From Limnephilus marmoratus (lineage: Eukaryota; Arthropoda; Insecta; Trichoptera; Limnephilidae), in assembly GCA_917880885.1 (NCBI GenBank), contig OU862917.1, positions 27,950,104-28,014,103 on the forward strand: 64,000 nt of DNA, in the 5' to 3' direction. Under the pieces are notes generated by a model. It saw only the letters and a program-made list of their open reading frames with translations, searched no databases and was not told the DNA's origin. The translations under genes and the position numbers were made by a program. Positions 55,745 to 64,000 of this stretch are shown here, piece by piece (position 1 is the stretch's first letter; every line of letters begins with the position of its first letter).

Positions 55745-57637
55745 AACCCGACTTTCAGCAATCGGCAGCTTTGGATTACCAAGCAAAAAGTTTACAAGGA
55801 AGAAGTCACACAGAAGAAATCTAACTTTTGGTGTGAGCAAATTGAGACAGAAAAGGACCCTCGAAAACTTTGGCAAAATATAAGGACTCTGTCTGGAGAG
55901 AGCAACAATAAGGTTGATTCCTCTCTTGAAGCAAACAGCCTCGCAACATACTTCAGAAGTAAGGTTGAACAAATTCAGGCCCTCAGTGTGGTAGGATGGT
56001 CTTCTGTCGCAGCATCAAGTCCGCTCTCGGGTGACTTCTCTACTTTTGCAGCAGTAACGGAAGAAGATGTCACGCGTGCTATAAAGTCTTGCCCTAACAA
56101 GCAATGCACTCAAGACCCCATACCTACCTGGCTCTTAAAACAATGTCTTCCGGATATAGCGCCTGTAATTACCGCAATTATCCAGAAGTCATTAGTAAAT
56201 TCACTTGTACCGGGAACACTCAAGAAATCAATAATAACTCCGATTCTAAAAAAACAAAATCTTGATACTGACAATACGGATAATTACAGGCCGATATCCA
56301 ATCTACCATTCCTTTCTAAACTGCTTGAGAAAATCGTTGCCAAACAATTGGTGGGGTACTTGAACTCCGCCGGTCTATTTGCCAAAAATCAATCCGCTTA
56401 TCGACAGTTTCATTCAACGGAAACTGTTCTTCTGCGGTTAATTTCAGACTTGATCATCGGGATGGAAGCAGGTAAGTTGGGTTTGGTATCTGTTCTTGAC
56501 ATGAGTGCGGCATTTGACACGGTAGATCATAGTATTTTATTAAATGTGCTTGAAACCGAATTTGGCGTTCGAGGTGATGTTCTCCAATGGATGACATCAT
56601 ACCTGTCTGGACGAGTAGCCTCAGTAATTTTCAATAATTGTACTTCACCTGAAACTCCCATAGAATGTGGAGTTCCCCAGGGTTCTGTCTTGGGTCCCAT
56701 CCTTTTCATTCTCTATACGAATCGCCTCGAGAAACTCATTCAATCAGCTGGCTTTGAATCACAAGGCTATGCAGACGATCGTTTCATTTTCAAGTTTTGT
56801 TCCCCGGATGAAAAAGACGTCCTTAAAAACGAGGTTGTTAGTTTCATTAACACAGTCTCAAGTTGGATGTCTGTCAATAAACTCAAACTTAATCCGACCA
56901 AGACGGAATTTATTTGGATAGCTTCTCCTGGAAGGCAAGCCCTCATCGACTCTAATCCAATCCATATTCAGGGCACAGATATAATCCCTTCTACAGAAAT
57001 AAAATTTCTAGGTTTCACTATAGACGATAGTCTTTCTCTTGAATCACAAATTTCAAAAGCTGTAAGTTCTGGCTTTTTCCATCTAAGGCAGATAAAATCA
57101 ATCAGGCGTTGCCTTCCCTCTGATGGAGCAAAGTCACTCATAAATTCGTTCGTTGTCTCACGTATGGACTATTGTAATAGTGCGTATGCTGGCTTGCCTA
57201 AAAAACAATTCAATAGAATCCAATCCGTTTTTAATGCTGCGGCAAGAATGATTTTTGGTGAATCTAAGTATTGCCGTATAACCCCGCTTCTAAGGGATCT
57301 TCATTGGCTTCGATGCCCTGAAAGAATAGAGTTCAAGATCTGCTTAATGACCTTCAAAGCATTGCAAGGAATGGCGCCAGCCTATATATCGGAACTATGT
57401 GTCCGACAAAACTTAAGCGATAGGCAGCTTACTCTAAGGTCAGCAGATCGAGATGTTACTAATCGTTTAATCGAACTTTCTAGGTCAAATCGAGCCGTTT
57501 ACTATGATCGATCTTTTCGTGTAACTGGCCCGCTCATTTGGAACAAACTTCACTCAGCTCTTACTAATATCCAGAACTTGGCTGAATTCAAAAGAGCTTT
57601 AAAAAGCAACTTATTTAAAAAATCATACTTTTCATGA
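55745..57637 (+). pseudogene. L2-type reverse transcriptase
   Basis: Copies the element RNA at the nicked target. The frame is open from the stop at 55742 to 57637 in the same phase as the endonuclease. Counting from the GTG at 55988: NYRPISNLPFLSKLLEK (99-115), palm motif LDMSAAFDTVDH (170-181), GVPQGSVLGPILF (228-240) and catalytic YADD (261-264). A thumb and the C-terminal segment GPLIWNKLHSAL follow. Length is normal for the family. It lacks only a start; with one stop separating it from the endonuclease it is a recently dead copy. No ATG lies near its 5' edge, so it was surely read through from the endonuclease. Confidence 0.9.
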
Positions 57638-58073
57638 ATTTTAACTCCTTTTCAATCTACTATAATAAGTCATGTTCCTCAAGTTTCTGGTAATTGTTTG
57701 GTTTCGATTACCTCCTTACTATAGTTTTATGTGCACTCTGATTTTGTATTATTTGTATTATTTCTAAATGCTAAATGCCTCCTATTCTATATAATTTATT
57801 TTAAATGATTCTTGTTGAATGGCACCGTGATGGTTTATCATTATATATTGTCCTATGCCAAAACAGCACTCACTATTGTTGTTAATATTGTTCTTTCTCA
57901 ATTGCTTTGTATATTCTGTATATTCGTTATTTCACATTATTTAATTAATTTTTTAAGGACTCGTAAGGAACACTATAGGTTAATTTTAAGTTTATTATAA
58001 TCAAGCGCACTTGAAGTGAAATATCACAAAACTGCGCTATATAAATACTACGTTATTATTATTATTACAGTAC

Positions 58074-58570
58074 ATTTTTACGCAGCATCGCGTTCATAGG
58101 TCAAATTATTGTACATATAGTTTCGTATCGGTGATCGATGAACTGGTGGATGCAATTTTTAGCCATAAGTTGTTATAGTGAGTTGTCCAGTTTGTAGTTA
58201 GAAGTAAGATTGTAGAAATATATTATAAGTTTGTACAGCGCCCTTGAGGTGATTTTCACAAAAACGAAGCTATGCAATTCATGCTAATATTATTATTATT
58301 ATTATTAACGTGCAACGTTACAAAGATTGCAACAAATTAACGTATGCTATTCAAAGAGCTGTGGTTATTTATTTCAGCTTCAGCATTTCAAGAACAATTC
58401 ACCAACAACAACTGTGGTGTTCAAGTGTTCCAATGCAACAATGTATTCACGTGATAAAAGACATACGTAAATTAAACGATTTAACATTTTTATACACTGA
58501 ATTCTAAATTCGACTGTTGAGAACTGCATACTTCCACAATAACAACAGGACAATATGCAATATATCACAA

Positions 58571-58601
<31 letters not shown>

Positions 58602-58690
58602 ATATACTAACTAATTGCATCTATATTGCTCATTCTCCGATACAGCGTTTCACACTACGTGACACTAATTCTAAGGTGCGGGGCCAGTCT
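58074..58690 (+). other. Second L2-type tail and (AAAT)n microsatellite
   Basis: 58229-58308 is another L2-type tail (TACAGCGCCCTTGAGGTGAT, TTTCACAAAAACGAAGC, ATTATTATTATTATTA) about 160 bases after the first. AAATAAATAAATAAATAAAT lies at 58569-58606. The rest is unassigned. Confidence 0.6.
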
Positions 58691-59893
58691 TATTTATTTA
58701 TTTATTTACGGACAAATAGTCCAATTAACAATATAATAATAACACGAACAGAAAAGAAACAAAGAGAGATTTATTTATTATTTAAACGCCCGTACATAGG
58801 GCTATTACATACATAATACAGGTGTATCGAACATTTACAAACATTATATATATATAGAATAACATACAGTACATACATACGATGCATATTAGTACAACAA
58901 ATATTTATCATTTTACAAACATATCAGTTACATAAATAACTAGTTATTTTGCTTTGATGCAAGACGGTGAGGTTTTGAAAATATCGAAAAGGTCTGTATA
59001 CGTATTGGCAGTTCGGTGAAAACGCACTAGCGGTGAATGATAGGAATAGTTAGTGCTATGATTGTCAATGTGGAAAAGGTGGTGGAGTCGAGATGGTTTA
59101 ACAGGGACACGAATATTTATAACACTTAACATTTGAGGGCAGTCTATGAGATTGTTCAGTAATTTAAAAAGTATAAGAATGTCATTAATAGTACGCCGGG
59201 TAGAAAGTAGTGGTAGGTTTAGATCAGACATTAATGCATTGTAGCGGATTTCAATTACAGGCAGTCTCAATTTGAATTGAACGTATCGAAGAAATTTTCT
59301 TTGTACTCTCTCCAAACGGTGTAAGTTACAGGTATAAATCGGAGACCATACAGGAGATGCATATTCCAGCTGCGATCTTACAAGAGAGCAGTAAAGTAGC
59401 TTAATTGACTCAATGTTTTGAAAAGTCCTTGTGTTACGTATTACAAAACCTAGAATTTGCATGGCCTTATTGGAAATTGTTTCACAGTGACGATCAAATG
59501 TAAGTTTCCGGTCAAAAATAACACCAAGATCTTTGATAAATGGTACTAATGCAATTTCATTATTGTTAATTAAATACGATGTAGATATTGGAATCCGTGA
59601 ACGGTAAAAACACATGTGGAAACATTTTTTTACGTTTAGGATAATTTATTTATTTCACACCAGCTAGCAAGTCTATCTAAATTTTGCTGAAGGATGCATC
59701 ATCAAAGTGCATCATTTAAACATTTTATAATCTTAAAAAGCTTTAGGTCATCTGCGAATAGAATGAATTTGACATTATCGAAACATAGATCACAATGAAA
59801 GGAGATTACATATAGATGAAGAGCATTGACAAAATACATATAATATAAAAGTACATAGAGAAGATAACTATAAGTAGTAACATCTTGAACCAA
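58690..59893 (-). mobile_element. Decayed CR1/jockey-group LINE 3' half
   Basis: Minus strand. FILFADDLKLF at about 59735-59770 is the RT catalytic box as FADD. The 223-codon frame 59615-58944 has FIKDLGVIFDRKLTFD, LVRSQLEYASPVWSP, LHRLERVQRKFLRY, LLNNLIDCPQML and RVPVKPSRLHHLFHID. A frame break lies between 59702 and 59615. The A-rich tail appears as TTATTTATTTATTTA at 58690-58706. The N-terminal half is missing. Confidence 0.8.
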
Positions 59894-60534
59894 ACGATAC
59901 CTGGCGCTAGTAAAAACGCCAAGGGAGATTGTATTGGGTATTAGGTATTAGGTATTATTAGCGCCATGGCTCCTTGGCGCCTTGGCAAGTCGGCGCCCGG
60001 AGCGACAGGACCGGGCTTGCTAAGGTGATATTGACATATACATTTTCGAGCCGATGTTCCCAACTTTTCGATCTATCAATCTGAGACTCCGATCGGGATT
60101 GGGAATAACGGCCGCAAAGGTTAACTTGGCGAATTCTTAAAACTTCATTATTAAGTTGAACTACCTACGTGTAAAAGATCTCTGGGCATTTAATAACAAT
60201 AATAAAAAATAAACAGAAACGTACACCTACCCGGGTTAGAAAGACAAAATGTAAACGTATGTATCTGTGCAAGGGATCCTAAAAAGTTAAATATCAGAGA
60301 TTATAGGGCGAAGGTTCCATTACGCACGTAATCCCTCTGTGTTCCACGGCACAAACCAATTCTAAACAAGAAAGGGTTGGCCAAGCATCATGAACTTTCC
60401 AATCCACGCAGATGGAGAAAGTATTTATTTATTATAATGTTTTTATATGTAGATAGGTACTTATAAATGAATAATACTTTATGGGATTCCCAAGATTGCA
60501 CTAACCCCGCGTTCTGAAATAATATTTTTTATAA
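59894..60534. other. Unassigned sequence
   Basis: 59910-60010 is GC-rich with repeated GGCGCC (CCTTGGCGCCTTGGCAAG) after GTATTAGGTATTAGGTATTA. No gene. Confidence 0.35.
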
Positions 60535-60700
60535 CTCTCATTATCCGATGGTCACGGGTTCGAATCACGGCGTGCGCAAATTTACTTTTTATTAAATTTT
60601 ATTTTATATGCATACCCACAAGAGCCTCAGCTGCTCCCGTCCGGAGCCAGTGAAACTGTGGCATCCCAAAGTGGGGTATGTTGTGAGGCTGATTTATGAT
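60535..60700. repeat. Two abutting SINE-A fragments in opposite orientation
   Basis: A plus-oriented head (GGTCACGGGTTCGAATCACG, GCGTGCGCAAATTTA) at 60545-60600 is followed by a minus-oriented 3' body (AGCTGCTCCCGTCCGGAGCC, GGGGTATGTTGTGAGGCTG) at 60620-60693. So they are separate truncated copies. Confidence 0.65.
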
Positions 60701-60793
60701 GTTTAGTTGGTTAGTGTTTTTAAATTATATTGTGAGAATGTTACGTATTGTTACACATGATAAGATTTTAGGAAAAAAAAAACTTTTTTTGAA

Positions 60794-61112
60794 CAGTGTG
60801 TTAAGGGACGTCCTCAACTTATTTTAATCAGTGGTTCCTGGCATTATTTGAATAAAAAAAAATAATGAAATTTTGGTCTCCGGTGACTTTTTGATTTCAA
60901 ATAATTTTTTCTTTAAAATCACATAACAATTTTTTTTCCACGTATCGTCACAATCACTCAGCCGAGTAACCGCCCAACTCGCCCCTAACTGCCCAGTACC
61001 TACCTACTGATTTTTCAATTGTTTTTAGTTGAAAAAAAAAACATCGAAATCGTCATCAAAATTTCATTTTCTCCAGGTAATGTCAGGAATCACTGGTTAA
61101 AGTAAGTTAAGG
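60794..61112. mobile_element. Mariner-type MITE, second copy
   Basis: CAGTGTGTTAAGGGACGTCC on the left, GAAATTTTGGTCTCCGGTGA, and on the right GGAATCACTGGTTAAAGTAA; aligned with 22032-22406. The right terminus is lost after GTTAAGGAATG and the TA flank cannot be seen. Confidence 0.75.
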
Positions 61113-61794
61113 AATGAATAAAGAGGAGTGTCTGTTGCGAGCGGCGTGGACTTGATTTGTATACAAAACATTAGTTTTATTCCGAGACAGATGAAATTTT
61201 GCAAACTTAACCTTGAAACATGAGGAAGGTTTGCATGAAATTTTAAACAACCACCCGATCCCGTTTCCCAAACCCTAATGCAGAATTTTGAGCTGGTGTA
61301 TCACTAATACCAACGCATTAATTCAACATTAAAAACAATATTTTCCGAGGGAATCCGTATTTATTTTTTATTTGTTTTATTTACTCGCAAATGATATTAT
61401 AATTGTTCCTATAGTTTGGCTACATTCTCTTCGTACGAATTTTGAACTTTTGGGTTTTCACAGTATTTTGGCATCGATTTATTTCGTCATATTTTTTCAC
61501 AATCGCATTTTTCTGACATAATGTCAGGAATGTAAAGCTATTCAACGCTTAACGCGGGCGACGTCAAATTAATTTATTCAAAACTCTATCATGCATCCAG
61601 TTGAGCTCTCTTATTCAATTTTGTTTCTTTTTAGACGAACTATTCAAAACTAAAAAAACATGTGACTATCTCGAGTTACAAGTAAAGGTGAGTGGAGTTT
61701 AAATACAATCTAATTAAAAAAAGCCTAATTTGTTATCAATAATCTATCCATTCAACAATATACAGGTAGGTAATCAATGTAATCATATTACTAT
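61113..61794. other. Unassigned AT-rich sequence
   Basis: No gene or repeat recognised before the tandem array. Confidence 0.35.
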
Positions 61795-62069
61795 CGACTG
61801 TCTATCTATGGTGCAGCGGACTGCAGCGTATCGACAACCTGCATTCTTTGGACTTGAAACGTCACTTTCAAAATTGAGAGTTCGAACCTGGAGAATCTCA
61901 CGGTTGGGAAACTGAAAGAGCTAGGTAACCATAACAGTCTATCAACTATCTATCTATAGTGCAGCATATACCTTGTACTTGGATACGTCGAGAAATCGAA
62001 CCTGGAGAATCTCATGGTCACTGGGAAACTGAAAGAGCTAGGTAACCATAACAGTCTATCAACTATCTA

Positions 62070-63509
62070 CAGGGCCGGATCTACGAAATCTAGCGCCCTG
62101 TGCAGTAGGTACCGATGGCGCCCCCCGCCTCATTTTTATTTTGATTAAAAATTCGTTCACCCAATTTTTTTTTTTTAATTTAATTTTTTTTTTTACACTA
62201 ATTTATCAAATAAAATCATCTAAAGTTTTCGAATAAATAAGCCACGATCTATGTAATTCTTCTCCATTAGGCAGTTTCTTGTAATAATACTTAGTATTAA
62301 ATTTACGCTTGTTCGTAATAGGAAAATCAAAACCTTTCAATTGTACAAAACCTTCCTGAACTAATAAACTAATGGAATTTTGGGATAACTTTGGCCAGCA
62401 TCCGGGATCTTGAAATTCAAGCCCTGAAAACAGAATCAAATTTAAACTGCTATCAGTAACGTTATTTTTATCTTCTACTAATTCGACCGGAGTAATTTGT
62501 GCGATATATATCTGTTTAGATGTGCTCGGGACCATTGTAACGTCATTGCGCGGGACATCATTTTTTATCGGTGCTGGAGAAACTGGAATAAAAAAATTCC
62601 CAATGGAAACGAGTTTTTTTATGTCATTATGCTCTTTAATTCTACGTTTTAGATTCTGCGAGCCTGAAAGTTTTTTTTAATTATTGTTCTATTCATTGTA
62701 ATCCACAATCCACAACCTCTAACAACCAATAGAAATTTAGTTATAAATTAAAAAATCTAATAATAAACCTAATAATATAACCTCAAATTTGTACCTTGCA
62801 TTTCCATTTCCCCTGTGTTCTATATTGAGCGAACAAACATCATACAAAACACTAAACACTGACGTATCTATGGTATCAACGGCTTACGAAAGACGCTTAC
62901 ACTGATTATTACTGACTGTAAAATAACAAATCTAATAGAAATTAATTATAGGTACATTTTACGAACTTCAACTGTCAAATCAATGATGAAACTGTTACTG
63001 TTAACTGTTGCAAACCATGCAATGTTTATGCTAATGGAATTTACTGAAGATTTCATAAGAAAATGGCCTTTAACTACCGTCTCCTAGAGACTTAAATCGT
63101 ACAAAAGCATTTTGAAAGGCGCAGTCGGTTTGTTTGTTCTCTTGAATAAAAGTACGGCGCTGTGATTGGTTATTGAATTTGGATCGCACCCATTCGTCGT
63201 AAAATACGGTAAAAGATATATGGAAAAATAGATCTTACGTTTAAACTAAATATATGGAATTTGTAAAAAAATTCTGTAACTAACTATAAATTCGTAAACC
63301 GTTGAATACAAACCAGATGCGTGCGCAGTCTGTATCTTTGGAAAGTGTTGCTAGAGCGTAATAATTATTTCGTACTATGGGTAATTTTTAAACGATTCAG
63401 GGAATATTATAACAAATTTTTAATTCAATATTTATTTTCTCACGGCGCCCCTTCGGAGTTGGCGCCAGGTTTTTTGCACGTTTTTGAACGTATGGCAGAT
63501 CCGGCGCTG
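62070..63509 (-). mobile_element. hAT transposon, ZMYM1-like, internally deleted, 1,440 bp
   Basis: Left end CAGGGCCGGATCTACG, right end inverted CAGCGCCGGATCTGCC. Flanked by a perfect 8-bp duplication ACTATCTA at 62062-62069 and 63510-63517. Removing element plus one duplication restores the 117-bp array register. 8-bp duplications and CAGGGCCGG ends are hAT features. Only an N-terminal transposase piece remains. Confidence 0.9.
62206..62663 (-). pseudogene. N-terminal fragment of a ZMYM1-type hAT transposase
   Basis: The minus-strand frame is open from a splice-acceptor-like CTTTCAG at 62670-62664 to a stop at 62206. It reads SQNLKRRIKEHNDIKKL, SIGNFFIP, later DPGCWPKLSQN, YYYKKLPNGEELHRSWLIYS and KTLDDFI. 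The DPG-W, RKLPNGE and R-WL-YS blocks are the region just before the CFCCKLF-type zinc finger in ZMYM1/TTF-type hAT proteins. The frame stops right before that finger, and the RNase H catalytic core and dimerisation domain are absent. So it is a deletion derivative that must be moved by another copy. Confidence 0.75.
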
Positions 63510-63945
63510 ACTATCTATCTATAGTTCAGCGTATACTTTGTACTTGGCTACGTCGAGAAATCGAACCTGAAGAATCTCTTGGTCACTAGGAAACTGAAAG
63601 AGCTAGGTAACCATAGCAGTCTATCAACTATCTATCTATAGTGCAGCGTATACTTTGTACTTGGATACGTCGAGAAATCGAACCTGGAGAATCTCATGGT
63701 CACTGGGAAACTGAAAGAGCTAGGTAACCATAATAGTCTATCAACATCTATCTATAGTGCAGCGTATACTTTGTACTTGGGTACGTCGAGAAATCGAACC
63801 TGGAGAATCTCATGGTCACTGGGAAACTGAAAGAGCTAGGTAACCATAATAGTCTATCAACATCTATCTATAGTGCAGCGTATACTTTGTACTTGGATAC
63901 GTCGAGAAATTGAACCTGGAGAATCTGATGGCCACGGGAAAGCGA

Positions 63946-64000
63946 AATCCCGCCTTATAATCAAAGGAAGGTCACCGATTGATTAATTATTAACCGACTG
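63946..64000. other. Window end beyond the tandem array
   Basis: The last unit degrades at ATGGCCACGGGAAAGCG and unassigned sequence follows. The array may continue or end here. Confidence 0.4.

Larger units (their letters stand above)
54790..58073 (+). mobile_element. L2-type LINE, nearly intact ORF2, 5'-truncated
   Basis: The best-preserved element in the window. One reading frame from 54809 to 57637 encodes endonuclease and reverse transcriptase with a single in-frame TAA at 55742-55744. The 3' UTR follows, ending AGCGCACTTGAAGTGAAATA, TCACAAAACTGCGCTATAT and ATTATTATTATT (57999-58073). The protein style (LDMSAAFDTVDH, FGDRAF-type C-terminus absent here but GPLIWNKLH present) and the 3' hairpin with trinucleotide repeat fit the L2/CR1 group. 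The 5' end near 54790 is estimated; ORF1 and promoter are absent. Confidence 0.85.
61795..63945. repeat. 117-bp tandem array interrupted by a hAT
   Basis: GTCTATCAAC starts at 61937, 62054, 63619, 63736 and 63852. The spacing is 117, then 117 after removing the 1,440-bp hAT and its 8-bp duplication, then 117 and 116. A diverged first unit starts near 61799. Units share CTATCTATAGTGCAGCGTAT, GAGAAATCGAACCTGGAGAA and GAAACTGAAAGAGCTAGGTA. On the minus strand each has AGGTTCGATTTC, a B-box-like motif, with a weaker A-box-like TTTCCCAGTGACC about 30 bases before it, so units may derive from a tRNA-like SINE head (inference). Confidence 0.85.

Noticed and set aside
1..64000. CRISPR arrays, bacterial operons or prophage
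   Set aside because: Repeats have no spacer pattern and all coding traces are eukaryotic transposons; nothing suggests prokaryotic DNA.

Overview
This window looks like intergenic or intronic DNA from a large, AT-rich, transposon-packed insect genome. The evidence is indirect but consistent: interstitial TTAGG-type repeats (the usual insect telomere motif), many arthropod-type non-LTR retrotransposon remnants, tRNA-derived SINEs, Helitron-like elements with CTAG/CTAA ends, hAT and mariner MITEs, and no compact gene array. I cannot name the species or the order. No complete host gene is visible. Two short stretches could be first exons of secreted or membrane proteins (49035-49298, minus; 54253-54365, plus), each ending at a good splice donor, but neither is recognised. 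Layout. 0-7.6 kb: a foldback element with telomere-like arms, Helitron-like copies, an 803-bp hAT with perfect 8-bp target duplication, two SINE-A copies, and an inverted pair of a 450-bp repeat (E450) flanking a mariner MITE. 7.7-16.3 kb: tRNA-SINE pieces, a decayed CR1/jockey-group LINE (8.3-11.5 kb, minus), a 400-bp MITE whose empty site is preserved in a neighbouring duplicate, and a second LINE 3' end. 17-26.3 kb: Helitrons, L2-type LINE 3' tails, long-TIR MITEs, an RTE-like LINE 3' end. 28-34.8 kb: an old repeat D split by a Helitron that itself carries a dimeric SINE. 35-44.8 kb: LINE RT and gag fragments, L2 3' ends, two G-rich Helitrons. 47-54 kb: a second copy of the SINE dimer, an RTE-like RT end, a candidate exon, a perfect 7 x 63-bp minisatellite and a Helitron hosting a LINE. 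54.8-58.1 kb: the best-preserved gene-like unit, an L2-type LINE whose endonuclease and reverse transcriptase lie in one frame broken by a single stop. 58.7-64 kb: a minus-strand LINE, a MITE copy and a 117-bp tandem array interrupted by a ZMYM1-type hAT. How the parts relate: the L2-type tails share one 3' double-stem hairpin and are probably all templates of one class of reverse transcriptase. SINE-A and E450 end in a similar ATGTAAAA tail, suggesting a common or similar LINE partner (inference). Several insertions are nested, which gives a relative age order: repeat D, then Helitron, then SINE dimer; L2 3'UTR, then Helitron; Helitron, then LINE; 117-bp array, then hAT. Family names used here (SINE-A, E450, repeat B, repeat D) are local labels, not database names.
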